Positions 9,201 to 16,569 of a stretch of 64,000 bases of DNA are shown here, piece by piece. How positions within the stretch are numbered: position 1 is the stretch's first letter; every line of letters starts with the position of its first letter. The DNA comes from Bacillus canaveralius (lineage in GTDB: Bacteria > Bacillota > Bacilli > Bacillales > Cytobacillaceae). The stretch is taken from positions 52,772 through 116,771 of the forward strand of contig NZ_PGVA01000008.1 of assembly GCF_002860125.1 (NCBI RefSeq), written 5' to 3'. Below the pieces are notes generated by a model. The model was not told where the DNA came from and did not search any database. It saw only the letters and a list, made by a program, of their open reading frames with translations. Position numbers and translations under genes: made by a program.

Positions 9201-10027
9201 CCATTTTTCTCGTCACCGTTTGCACCAACCGTACCACCTACGTGCATACCGTGCATCGATGCACCAGGAGCAATATCCTGGATGACGTGGTTTTGATCCA
9301 TATAGTTATAGCCGTATGGAACTTTTTCCGTATAATATCTTCCAATGAGGCCATTTTCATTTTTGAACTTATTGACTTCCTCACTTGTTAGATCCTGTTC
9401 AGTAGTGTCAGAAAGAACCATGTCTTTATGGGATGGATCAAGACCGGTATCAATGACGCCGACCACCATGCCTTCCCCTTTAAATCCGTAGTCTCTCCAA
9501 GCATCCTGAGCCTGGACAAGTTCTTTGCTGTAAAGCATTTCCGGCTTTTCTTGCGGGCGTGTATACTCATGAACGATATGTACTTCCGATACTTCCGGCA
9601 TTTCTCTGACCGTTTCGATATCCCCGTACATGACATCCGCACTAAATCCATTTACAATCGTCGTAAAACTTTCATGCTCAACGAGTTTTACTTTCGATTG
9701 TTTGGCGCGGTCTTTCACTTTTTTATGTTCGGATAATTTTTCAGCTTTCAATTGCTTTTTTGTTGCTTGCGCAAGTTCTTTTACACGTTTCCCTTGCTTT
9801 TGTGCGTAGAGAACGGTCGGCTCGGTTTTCATTTCTACGATAACCCTGACGATGTCTGTGCTCTTGTACTGCTTTTCAAGTTCTTCACTCTTAATTTGCT
9901 GAACCGTTCTCTTGTTTTCCTCTCCTTTTGTGCTCTTTGCCTTCTCAGGAACAGCTGCCCCTGAAGCCGCACTAGAAAAAGCGAGAAGTAGAATCAAAAA
10001 GACCGGTAAAATCCGCTTGACCTTCAT
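6245..10027 (-). CDS. Large secreted S8 subtilisin-like protease with C-terminal Ig-like modules
   Basis: 1260 residues. Residues 1-24 are a signal peptide (MKVKR, hydrophobic core, A-rich exit). About 55-155 looks like an I9-type propeptide. The S8 triad is D193 (VIDTGLD), H259 (HGMHVGG) and S584 (GTSMAAPHVSGG). A protease-associated insert lies at about 410-530 (GKYALIKRG, GVIIYNNADGY). After about residue 660 come Fn3/Ig-like beta modules, several ending in VDNAGN, IDNANN or VDLAGN. The organisation matches Vpr/C5a-peptidase-type cell-surface subtilases, but no sortase LPxTG or S-layer domain is seen, so it is probably released or held non-covalently. ATG follows GGGGG at good distance. 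It presumably degrades extracellular proteins. Confidence 0.9.
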   Translation of the reverse strand: MKVKRILPVFLILLLAFSSAASGAAVPEKAKSTKGEENKRTVQQIKSEELEKQYKSTDIVRVIVEMKTEPTVLYAQKQGKRVKELAQATKKQLKAEKLSEHKKVKDRAKQSKVKLVEHESFTTIVNGFSADVMYGDIETVREMPEVSEVHIVHEYTRPQEKPEMLYSKELVQAQDAWRDYGFKGEGMVVGVIDTGLDPSHKDMVLSDTTEQDLTSEEVNKFKNENGLIGRYYTEKVPYGYNYMDQNHVIQDIAPGASMHGMHVGGTVGANGDEKNGGIKGVAPEAQLLALKVFGNDPNMPSTWGDIYVKAIDDAIVLGADVLNMSLGSTAGFVRPEDAEQKAIKRAVDNGILMSISAGNSAHFGNGFANPFTENPDIGVSGSPGVSYDSLQVASIENQFMDLDAATYAFGNETGKAAFLSASSVHPNDVPQKTFELAYAGLGTPEEVAAANVAGKYALIKRGSITFVEKAINAQNGGALGVIIYNNADGYVSMATDAAIKIPQLFMLKNDGDKLQAAIAAGEAVTVSFTGEKTKATNPAAGKMSDFTSWGLTPNLDFKPEITAPGGQIYSTLENNQYGMMSGTSMAAPHVSGGAALVLERVDNEFGVTGFDRVNVAKNLMMNTAQQVTDQGTVNAAFGWELPYSPRRQGAGIMQLHSALQTPVIVTEAKTNEAKVALKEVGDQFEFTLKAQNYNDSAVDYNVAANLQTDFAAYGELGWSPNALEAQKILDASVKVNGADNAVITVPANKSVTFKVQVDVSNAKVVDPSKTGNWDTPVAINEVFPNGYFVEGYVTLTDPTDTNAELTVPYVGFKGDWDKAPVLDGMKYDEKSFYGMSGAVTKSGTNYNYLGYDPVTDKFRSDTIAISPNGDNAQEQIIPVLSFLRNANEVKFAIVDEKGKTLRTLRTERSITKHYYDGGRGANYTLDANRAWDGKINNRLAKDGQYFYEIRSVVDFANAEWQSVKIPVKIDTAKPSVKAELTDGNTAVAIEAADNQGGAGVSYLDILAGEKSILTEPLSADTTKFAIPETVEPGTVLTVVAVDNAGNQNAATVTVAGESSDKTNPEVYLENPAALAIYNTNNINFTGRIVEQSGLKEFTIAGQPVEVTYNEAKKQYDFNTTLNLKDGFQTFEVKAIDNANNTTVFKRSVLVDATAPGVTVKGVPSNRFIKYNERNPKVDVTVKDNFDEIRFSLNGSEIFYQEFKEPYEMRSFEKTFRNIELELVEGENVFEFEAVDLAGNKTVKKVELYKLKKGERAPKRW

Positions 10028-10265
10028 GCTTTACCCCCTTCACAATTTTCAGAATTTTAGAGATAAATAAAAGGTAACATATCCTTTTTTTTGAAGTTAG
10101 GTACAAAAGTAACGTTTATAGATTGCTAGATATAGGTAAAAACAACCATTTTGTGAGAATAGAAGATAGATTTGAGATGTGGGGAACTCTGAATCTTGGT
10201 TGGTGATTATATTTGTGGGTTGCGCTGACATTGTATATTCAGCGCAGATTGTTTGGATCGGTTCG

Positions 10266-10428
10266 TTTCGCGGATATATCGGGTGTTTCGCGGATATATT
10301 ATGTTTTTCGCGGATATATCATGTGTTTTCGCGGATATATCATGTGTTTTCGCGGATATATCATGTGTTTTCGCGGATATATCATGTGTTTTCGCGGATA
10401 TATCGGCTGTTTTCGCGGATATAATTTT
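10266..10428 (-). repeat. Intergenic array of eight 20-21-bp units, word ATATATCCGCGAAA
   Basis: Eight nearly identical units begin (plus-strand TTTCGCGGATATA) at 10266, 10286, 10306, 10327, 10348, 10369, 10390 and 10411: two 20-bp steps, then five 21-bp steps. The spacer CATGTG is also conserved in the middle copies. Because 21 is a multiple of three and the unit has no stop codon, three overlapping open frames run through it; these are artefacts. It lies in the divergent gap between the protease and the thioesterase gene. It is not a CRISPR, as there are no unique spacers. Confidence 0.92.
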
Positions 10429-10652
10429 TCTAGTGAATACACTATTTAATTTTCACAGATATCAAGGTTCCTGTGTGGATCATTTTGTTGTGTTTGTCGT
10501 GATTTAGGCTTGTACAAGAGATATTGCGGTCTCAGCACGAGTAGATAGTAACTGTTACCGCAAATTTCTATGACTTTTCAAGCAAAATCAGCTTCTTTTT
10601 TGCAAAAAAGAAATTTAATTTGATTAACTAGTGGTAGTAATGGTAGAAATTA

Positions 10653-10658
10653 TATAAT
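10653..10658 (+). promoter_or_regulatory. Possible -10 element upstream of the thioesterase gene
   Basis: A TATAAT hexamer lies 40 bases before the chosen start, within a TA-rich tract. No convincing TTGACA-like hexamer lies at 16-18 bp; TTGATT at 10620-10625 is 27 bp away. The rest of the 10028-10697 gap holds only the repeat array and nondescript AT-rich DNA. Confidence 0.35.
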
Positions 10659-10697
10659 GTAATCTATACAAAGTTTTAAATGACAAAGGGGATTAAT

Positions 10698-11210
10698 ATG
10701 ACAAACACACCGAATAGCAAACCTTGTTCTGAATCAAGGGTATTCCAGACAAACAGAGTGATGCCTCCAGATACGAATAACCATCAAACATTATTTGGCG
10801 GCAAGTTGATGGCTTCTATAGATGTAGTCGCGTCTATTTCGGCCGCTAAACATTGCAGATCAGAATGTGTAACAGCTTCGATGGATTCTGTTGATTTCTT
10901 GCATCCAATTCGGCCAACCGATGCGGTCCATTTGGAATCGTTCGTTACTTATACAGGCAGCAGTTCCATGGAAATTTTCGTGAAAGTAATCGCTGAACAC
11001 TTGATCAACGGGGAATCAATTGTCGCAGCTACCAGCTTTCTCACATTTGTTTCTTTAGATGAAAAAGGGAAACCAAAACGAGTGCCACAGGTATATCCCG
11101 AGACCGAAGAAGAAAAATACTTGTTCAATTCCGCGGAAGACCGGATGAAACAGAGGAAAGCACGAAGGAAATTAAGCGTTTATCTTGCTGAGCAGATTGA
11201 GAAGTATTAA
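10698..11210 (+). CDS. ykhA: Acyl-CoA thioesterase, hotdog fold (YkhA-like)
   Basis: 170-residue single-hotdog thioesterase. The conserved block NHQTLFGGKLMASID, followed by S-x-S/A, CVTASMDSVDFLHPI and VKVIAE, identifies the acyl-CoA thioester hydrolase family (YciA/YkhA/BACH type), which releases CoA from acyl-CoA in the cytoplasm. The start at 10698 is preferred over the ATG at 10680 because AAAGGGG lies before it and family members begin near this point. The C-terminal tail is basic (MKQRKARRKL). It stands alone between a repeat array and a gene-poor stretch. Whether it is the orthologue of B. subtilis ykhA is inference from similarity. Confidence 0.8.
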   Translation: MTNTPNSKPCSESRVFQTNRVMPPDTNNHQTLFGGKLMASIDVVASISAAKHCRSECVTASMDSVDFLHPIRPTDAVHLESFVTYTGSSSMEIFVKVIAEHLINGESIVAATSFLTFVSLDEKGKPKRVPQVYPETEEEKYLFNSAEDRMKQRKARRKLSVYLAEQIEKY

Positions 11211-11529
11211 GTTTTAGTACAAGGTTGATTTGCAAAAACTAATAAGCCGGAACATTGCGATAGCTAATTGAAACAAATTTTATTTAAAAATTAGTTCTAA
11301 AGTTTCGTTTACTGTTTCCGAGTTTAAGTCTCTTATATCAAGGATTATCCTAGCTACCAATTTATGTATGATTTATTCTTATAATATACATTAATACATA
11401 GTGCAAGACACTATGCATTATTTTCTCTTTAAACTTATAATATACAAATAATTTTGAAATTTAAACAGAGCTTGTTATTTTTAAAAATATAAAGCAAGTC
11501 GTGAAGTTTTCATATCTAATCTTTAAAAC
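11211..11529. other. Gene-free AT-rich stretch
   Basis: About 320 bases, strongly AT-rich, with many stop codons in all frames. No repeat, RNA gene or promoter pair could be recognised. It is bounded on the right by the terminator of the leftward ssbB transcript. Confidence 0.5.
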
Positions 11530-11556
11530 AAAAAAATCCGGCAAAAAGCACCGGAT
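11530..11556 (-). terminator. Terminator for the leftward ssbB transcript
   Basis: ATCCGG at 11536-11541 pairs with CCGGAT at 11551-11556. On the minus strand the hairpin is followed by seven T residues. The next leftward gene upstream of it is the small frameshifted gene behind ssbB, so both probably end here. Confidence 0.75.
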
Positions 11557-11690
11557 CTAAAAAAGAGGCAGTATTTCGAAGAGTTGTATTGGTTCTTTAT
11601 TTTGAAGGTTTTTGGAAAGGAAGTTAGGAGAAAAAAATTAGAAGAGATTTTTGTGGTTACTGAGATGTGGTTATTCTTTTTCGAGTCTTG

Positions 11691-11902
11691 CTATTTCGGG
11701 GTAACTTTACTTTTTCTGCTTTGAAAATAAAAGTGTAGACGCTGGGAATTCGGTTTGTTCTTTGCTGATTCCGTTACATACATTTCCAGTTGGTTTACGC
11801 GTTTCGCCAGATCATCGACTCGTCCGTTTGTTTTCCGAGCATTGTGATTAAGCTTTCAAGCAGCTTTTCCAGTCTGTCAGCAGATTCTCCTGAATTACAC
11901 AA
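11691..11902 (-). pseudogene. Small frameshifted gene translationally coupled to ssbB
   Basis: Behind and overlapping the ssbB stop by eight bases is a TTG at 11902, eight bases after an AGGAGG inside ssbB. The frame reads [19 protein letters not shown] and then TMLGKQT before running into a stop at 11795. In the -1 frame, coding-like sequence continues (NGRVDDLAKRVNQLEMYV) to a stop at 11691. Together they would form a roughly 70-residue amphipathic coiled-coil protein. The shift point lies at a GGAAAAC run where a Lys-AAA codon can re-pair one base back. It may be a broken gene, a sequencing indel or recoding. No family is recognised. Confidence 0.5.
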
Positions 11903-12266
11903 ACGGCAAAGCCTCCTTTTCATCGTGGCTTATCGGGTCATCAGCGGGCTTTGCGCTCAGGAACCGGACATTTTCAGCAACCACTTCTGTGACATACACT
12001 TTTTTGCCTTCCTGATTTTCATAATTTCTCGTTTGGATTCTTCCTGTTATTCCGACAACAGATCCTCTGCGGCAATATTGGGCTGTATTTTCTGCAACCT
12101 TTTTCCAGAGCGTACAGGCAACAAAATCTGCACCAATTTCGCCCTGTTGATTGCGATAGTTGCGGTTTACAGCTAATATGACGTTGGTAACCGGGGTGCC
12201 CTCGGGTGTATACCGAAGCTCCGGGTCTTTCGTCAACCTGCCAACGAGGGTAACTTGATTAATCAT
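11895..12266 (-). CDS. ssbB: Single-stranded DNA-binding protein, SsbB type
   Basis: 123 residues with one OB fold: [65 protein letters not shown]. It is shorter than housekeeping SsbA (about 170) and lies beside ywpF, like B. subtilis ssbB (ywpH), the competence-induced SSB. The tail ends EALPFV: an acidic LPF-like tip, but with a valine after the usual terminal Phe. The ATG follows AGGAAGGAG. A two-box ComK site plus a sigma-A promoter lie upstream, consistent with induction during competence, when the protein would protect incoming single strands. Confidence 0.88.
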   Translation of the reverse strand: MINQVTLVGRLTKDPELRYTPEGTPVTNVILAVNRNYRNQQGEIGADFVACTLWKKVAENTAQYCRRGSVVGITGRIQTRNYENQEGKKVYVTEVVAENVRFLSAKPADDPISHDEKEALPFV

Positions 12267-12295
12267 GGCTCATCTCCTTCCTAAGTGGTAGTTCT

Positions 12296-12325
12296 ATAGT
12301 AGCAGGTTGCTTTTGTTAAAGTAAA
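12296..12325 (-). promoter_or_regulatory. Sigma-A promoter of ssbB
   Basis: On the minus strand TTTACT (12325-12320) is followed after 18 bp by TACTAT (12301-12296), 30 bases before the ssbB start. The weak -35 is what an activator-dependent promoter would show. The ComK boxes end seven bases upstream of it. Confidence 0.6.
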
Positions 12326-12331
12326 AAGGGG

Positions 12332-12375
12332 AAAATCCGATTTTTAATTAAAAAAAGATGCGAAAACTCGGTTTT
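12332..12375. promoter_or_regulatory. ComK site: two AT-boxes separated by 18 bp
   Basis: Two perfect AAAA-N5-TTTT boxes, AAAATCCGATTTT at 12332-12344 and AAAACTCGGTTTT at 12363-12375, are separated by exactly 18 bp. ComK is known to bind pairs of such boxes with spacers of 8, 18 or 31 bp. Near-matches follow at 12384-12395 (N4 instead of N5) and 12424-12436 (one mismatch). The site is placed to activate ssbB. Confidence 0.82.
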
Positions 12376-12466
12376 CTATAGGGGAAAAGAAATTTTCCGC
12401 AGAAGGTTTTCCTTCGTTATGGAAAAACTGTGGTTTCGACAATTATTTTTCGACACGGGATGCAAA

Positions 12467-12495
12467 TTCGCATTCAAACGATCGTATGTTATAAT
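12467..12495 (+). promoter_or_regulatory. Sigma-A promoter of ywpF
   Basis: TTCGCA (12467-12472), a 17-bp spacer and TATAAT (12490-12495), 27 bases before the ywpF start. The perfect -10 and fair -35 make this the likely housekeeping promoter; it diverges from the ssbB promoter. Confidence 0.6.
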
Positions 12496-12522
12496 TTTGG
12501 CAAAAGATAACGGGAGGAAAAA

Positions 12523-12957
12523 ATGAAAACTTTTAAATTAATCTCGTTGCAGATCGTTGATGGAACTGACTTAATCGATGTTGAATTGGATGACGGCTTG
12601 ATTATTAATAAGGAAGATGAAAAAAATACATGGCTGCTCGAGGCTTATACAGATAAATCATACTACGAGTTCTTCCAAAAGCTTGCTGATGAAAATAAAG
12701 AACTGCTTGTCCAGGTCGTGATTACCAAAAAGGAAAATGAACCGGTTGCCTTTGAAACGACTGTCCATTCCGTCAGACAGCTAGAAACCAAGATGAGTGT
12801 CCTTCTCCAGGGAACATTAAAAAGAACAAAAAAAGACTATGCCGAATTGCTGCTTGGCACTCTTTTACAGAGTGGGCTCGCTGGTGATGAGCTATTGCAC
12901 GAGTTTAAGGAAAAAATGCAGAACAGGCCAAAAATTCCTGCTTCCAAAAAGCTATAA
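12523..12957 (+). CDS. ywpF: YwpF-like family protein
   Basis: 144-residue soluble protein. The beginning (MKTFKLISLQIVDG, then DGLIINKEDEKNTWLLEAY) and length match the YwpF-like family of Bacilli, and it sits next to ssbB as in B. subtilis. No catalytic motif is visible and the function of the family is unknown. The ATG follows a CGGGAGG site. The C-terminus is basic (KIPASKKL). It is transcribed away from ssbB from its own promoter. Confidence 0.78.
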   Translation: MKTFKLISLQIVDGTDLIDVELDDGLIINKEDEKNTWLLEAYTDKSYYEFFQKLADENKELLVQVVITKKENEPVAFETTVHSVRQLETKMSVLLQGTLKRTKKDYAELLLGTLLQSGLAGDELLHEFKEKMQNRPKIPASKKL

Positions 12958-13050
12958 GATGATGGTGATGCGGTAGCAGGTAGGACATTTTAGAAACTTT
13001 GTGCGCGAAACGGGCCATTAATTAAGCGAAACCCCGAAACTGCGTCAATC

Positions 13051-13078
13051 TAAAAAGGACAGGCCGGCGTGCCTGTCC
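13051..13078 (-). terminator. Terminator of the Asn/Gly-rich lipoprotein gene
   Basis: GGACAGGC (13057-13064) pairs with GCCTGTCC (13071-13078). The minus-strand transcript then reads TTTTT. It directly follows the stop at 13085. A solitary TTAAGCGAAAC word lies just left, at 13021-13032. Confidence 0.82.
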
Positions 13079-13084
13079 GCGTTG

Positions 13085-13462
<378 letters not shown>

Positions 13463-13696
13463 CAGTAAAAGCCCCTTTCCTATGGTAATTGTTCATTTTG
13501 ACCGCGTATACTGGTCTCAACTTATATTGCCCAAAATGCGTAGATACTTGCATCGGAAAGGTGAAATTTTACCTTGAAACAGCTGTAATGTGGAAGCCTT
13601 TTAAAAAGCTTGCTTTGAAATCATCAGGCCATACTGTTCATATTGGCATTACATGATTTGAAAAAACATCGGTTTAAACATTAGTTGCTTTCGTTG

Positions 13697-14131
13697 TTAT
13701 TCTGTTTTATCCCCGAGTGCAAACATTATTTCTGTTTCGCAAACGAGCTCGCCGTCGACCGTTGCTATTCCTTTTCCTTTGCCAATCGGGCCGCGCACGC
13801 GCGTCATTTCGACTTCTAAACGGAGCTGGTCACCGGGTTTGACTTGCCTTTTAAAGCGGCAGTTATCAATGCCTGTAAAAAAAGCGAGTCGGCCGCGGTT
13901 CTCCTCTTTTTTCAACATTGCAACCGCACCGACCTGGGCAAGTGCTTCAACAATTAACACGCCTGGCATTACTGGATAGTCTGGAAAATGTCCGTTAAAA
14001 AATTCTTCGTTAGCTGAAACATTTTTAATGCCGATCGCCTTCTGGCCTTCTTCAATTTCCAAAATTTTATCTACCAATAAAAATGGATAGCGATGTGGAA
14101 TAATCTCTTTGATCTCGGTAATATTAAGCAT
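13697..14131 (-). CDS. fabZ: 3-hydroxyacyl-ACP dehydratase FabZ
   Basis: 144 residues, the usual FabZ size. Catalytic H48 ([13 protein letters not shown]) and E62 (VEALAQ) are present, with the conserved [11 protein letters not shown] beginning. It removes water from 3-hydroxyacyl-ACP in fatty acid elongation. The ATG follows GGAGG. It is the last gene of the mbl-flhO-flhP-epuA-fabZ row, matching the B. subtilis order in which fabZ (ywpB) follows flhP. Confidence 0.95.
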   Translation of the reverse strand: MLNITEIKEIIPHRYPFLLVDKILEIEEGQKAIGIKNVSANEEFFNGHFPDYPVMPGVLIVEALAQVGAVAMLKKEENRGRLAFFTGIDNCRFKRQVKPGDQLRLEVEMTRVRGPIGKGKGIATVDGELVCETEIMFALGDKTE

Positions 14132-14223
14132 AATTATGACCTCCTCATAATATTAGGTATTATTTCTTTATTGTACTAAAAAAGGGCATAAAAAGGGAAG
14201 GGTTTGATCCCTTCCACTTAATT

Positions 14224-14502
14224 TTATTCACCATTGATTAAATCGGCGATGTGGGTCCAAGTCGATTCTTTAAAGACATCGGTTGCTTTACCGTTGCCGA
14301 TCACGCCATAGCCAATCATAGCGCCAGCCACTAGGCATACAAAGATAAGTAAGATTACAACTATAACCCGAAGCCAGATCGGAATAAGCCGGGTGCGAAC
14401 GCGTTCGTTTGTGTTCCGTGCTTTTTCCTGCTGCTTTTTTTTATCCTTTTTTACTTGCTCGCGATTCTGAGCTGGTTCCTGGTTATTTTTATTTAAAGAC
14501 AT
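14224..14502 (-). CDS. EpuA-like small membrane protein
   Basis: 92 residues. A highly charged N-terminus (QVKKDKKKQQEKARNTNERVRTRLIPIWLR) is followed by one transmembrane helix (about 46-68) and a short outside tail with TDVFKESTWTHIADLING. This pattern fits the EpuA family, often labelled DNA-directed RNA polymerase subunit beta in databases without functional proof. The ATG follows AAAGGGGA and lies 14 bases behind flhP, so it is probably cotranscribed. Role unknown; a membrane-anchored accessory protein is all the sequence supports. Confidence 0.7.
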   Translation of the reverse strand: MSLNKNNQEPAQNREQVKKDKKKQQEKARNTNERVRTRLIPIWLRVIVVILLIFVCLVAGAMIGYGVIGNGKATDVFKESTWTHIADLINGE

Positions 14503-14516
14503 TTGAAAATTCCCCT

Positions 14517-15359
14517 TTAGCGAATTCCATTCACGAGTCCCATCATTTGATCTGCCATTGTAATCGCTCTGGAATGGAATTGGTAAGAACGCTGCACATT
14601 AATTAGATCAGTCATTTCTTTTGACATCTCAACATTCGATTGTTCAAGCGCTCCTTGCTTAATGCTGATCTCGTTGCGCAAAGGGCCGTTTAATTCGGTA
14701 AAGATTTCTTCTTCCGCCACACCAAGCTGACCCATGTTTTCAGGCAGTCCTAAAAGATTGCCGCCCTTTTGCTCAAGAAACTGTGGTTTGTTGGCAAGGA
14801 TAACGCCAAGGTTAAAGGCTTGTGTCGTGCCATTCGCCATCGCTACGGTTAATTGGCCATTTTCGTTAATGGCAAAATTATTCGGCTCGCCGTTTATATA
14901 AATCGGGTTATTGTTTTCATCTAATACGGCATGGCCGTCACCGGTGACCAGCATTAATTCATTATCAGCGATCGGTGTTAAATGAAACGAACCATCCCTT
15001 GTAAAACGAACCGCTGCTCCATCTTCATTCTGGACAAGGACTCGAAAGAATTGCCCTTCTTTTGTAAAAGCTGCATCCAACGGTCTGTCTGTCGTTTTAA
15101 TACTTCCCTGCCTAAGGATCATTTGCGTCTGCCCTAATTTGGCACCGACTCCCTGCCTAACCCCGTTAGGCGTCAGACGGCCGATTTCCAAGTTGCCATA
15201 CGGCTGGTTTTGAAATTCCTGAAAAAGCAAGTCTGTAAAACTCGCCTCACGTCTTTTAAAGCCGGTTGTATCGACATTGGCCATGTTTTGGCTGATCATA
15301 TCCATCTGCTTTTGCAGTTGACCTAAAGTGTTGGTTGCGGTAATCATCGTTCTGTTCAT
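14517..15359 (-). CDS. flhP: Flagellar hook-basal body protein FlhP
   Basis: 280 residues of the FlgE/FlgF/FlgG rod-hook family. The N-terminal helix TLGQLQKQMDMISQNMANVDTTGFKRRE and the C-terminal LEQSNVEMSKEMTDLINVQRSYQFHSRAI helix are the paired coiled-coil segments of this family; there is no signal peptide, as export is by the flagellar type III system. Its place directly behind flhO and mbl is that of B. subtilis flhP, a distal-rod protein. The ATG follows GAGGGGG. Confidence 0.9.
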   Translation of the reverse strand: MNRTMITATNTLGQLQKQMDMISQNMANVDTTGFKRREASFTDLLFQEFQNQPYGNLEIGRLTPNGVRQGVGAKLGQTQMILRQGSIKTTDRPLDAAFTKEGQFFRVLVQNEDGAAVRFTRDGSFHLTPIADNELMLVTGDGHAVLDENNNPIYINGEPNNFAINENGQLTVAMANGTTQAFNLGVILANKPQFLEQKGGNLLGLPENMGQLGVAEEEIFTELNGPLRNEISIKQGALEQSNVEMSKEMTDLINVQRSYQFHSRAITMADQMMGLVNGIR

Positions 15360-15449
15360 CTATTGGTCCCCCTCGGGCGGGCTTTACTGGTTTCTATAAA
15401 GTGTCGTTGCTGAATATGTTTTGCGGTTTTATCGTTTTCTAAGCTGCGA

Positions 15450-16289
15450 TTAACCAACTCTGCCAACTTCATTGGCGGCTTTTTCCATGCTCTTGTCATA
15501 TGCCTGCAAAACCTTTTGATTCGCTTCAAAAGCGCGGTACGCGGTCAGCATATCGGTCATCGTTCTCGACACATCAACGTTCGAGCCTTCTACAAAGCCC
15601 TGCTGGAGCGTGAATTGCACACCTGCCGCGCCAAAAGCAGCAGCTAGCGGGGCGCCATCTTCTGTCCGGTACAGTCCGTCCCCTTCTTTGATCAGACGCT
15701 GCGGGTTGTCAGCAAAAGCGATACCCAGTCGTGCTGTTTCGCCGTTCTCCCCGGTTAACTGCCCGTCTTCACTGATCGTAAAGCGGTCGCTTGAAAGCTG
15801 GATCGGATTGCCGGCATCATTTAAAATGTACATGCCGCTTGCTGAAGTCAAAAATCCCTGCCCGTCGACCGTGAAGTTGCCGTTACGTGAATAGCGAATG
15901 TCACCGCCAGGTTCGCGGACTGTGAAAAAGACTGTGCCCGGTAAGCCATTCTCTGCGCTTGCCGGAATATTTATGTCGACAAGTGCGACATCGGTATTTA
16001 TGTTAGTTTCGCGCAAATCGCCTTGAATGAATTTTGGCATTGCCTCCTGCATATAAACACCGGTATTGATAGATCCCACCATCTGGTTAAAAGGCAGACG
16101 CAAATTGTTTTCTGTCGGGATCGACTGCTGCTCAAAGCGCTGCAGCAGCATTTCCGGAAAGGCCCTCATTGCCGACTGGTCGGCTTTAAAGCCTGGCGTA
16201 TTGGCATTCGACATATTATTCGTTAACATTTCGGTTCGCCTTTGCTGGGACAGCATCCCGGAAGCAACCGTGTAAAATCCTCTAAACAT
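15450..16289 (-). CDS. flhO: Flagellar hook-basal body protein FlhO
   Basis: 279 residues, paralogue of the next gene. The N-terminus MFRGFYTVASGMLSQQRRTEMLTNNMSNANTPGFK has the ANxxTPGFK rod/hook signature, and the C-terminal VEGSNVDVSRTMTDMLTAYRAFEANQKVLQAYD helix pairs with it. It is expected in the distal rod of the flagellum. The ATG follows GCGAGGTGG. A 280-base gap separates it from mbl, with a terminator for mbl in it, so flhO-flhP probably have their own promoter; a TATAAT lies within that gap on the minus strand but no firm promoter could be fixed. Confidence 0.9.
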   Translation of the reverse strand: MFRGFYTVASGMLSQQRRTEMLTNNMSNANTPGFKADQSAMRAFPEMLLQRFEQQSIPTENNLRLPFNQMVGSINTGVYMQEAMPKFIQGDLRETNINTDVALVDINIPASAENGLPGTVFFTVREPGGDIRYSRNGNFTVDGQGFLTSASGMYILNDAGNPIQLSSDRFTISEDGQLTGENGETARLGIAFADNPQRLIKEGDGLYRTEDGAPLAAAFGAAGVQFTLQQGFVEGSNVDVSRTMTDMLTAYRAFEANQKVLQAYDKSMEKAANEVGRVG

Positions 16290-16503
16290 TTATCCACCTC
16301 GCCATTATGTACAGCTTGCCATAGACACAACATATATAATAAAAACTTAAGCTCGCTTCAAGCGGGCTTGTCCAAATTTTTTGCACTTACTTTCTATTAT
16401 AGAAAAATTTTTGCAAAGATACATTAAAAATTTGCAGAAAATAGTCAAAAGATGAAAAAAATATTCTTTTTTTAAGTTTAAAGTCGAGGCAAGGGGGTAA
16501 ATA

Positions 16504-16558
16504 ACAAAAAATCTGCCGTCCGAAAAGCAGGCAATTTCCTTTTTCCGGCTTGGCAGAT
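16504..16558 (-). terminator. Probable terminator behind mbl
   Basis: ATCTGCC (16511-16517) pairs with GGCAGAT (16552-16558) across a long loop with minor internal pairing. The minus-strand transcript continues with TTTTTTG. The long loop lowers confidence. Confidence 0.6.
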
Positions 16559-16569
16559 TATTTGATTGC

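Noticed and set aside
10266..10428. Possible CRISPR array
   Set aside because: Period 20-21 bp is too short, there are no unique spacers, and no cas genes are in the window.
10179..10507. Three overlapping plus-strand open frames rich in FRGYI and FADIS repeats
   Set aside because: They are three readings of the same stop-free 21-bp repeat array; no ribosome site and no non-repetitive coding sequence.
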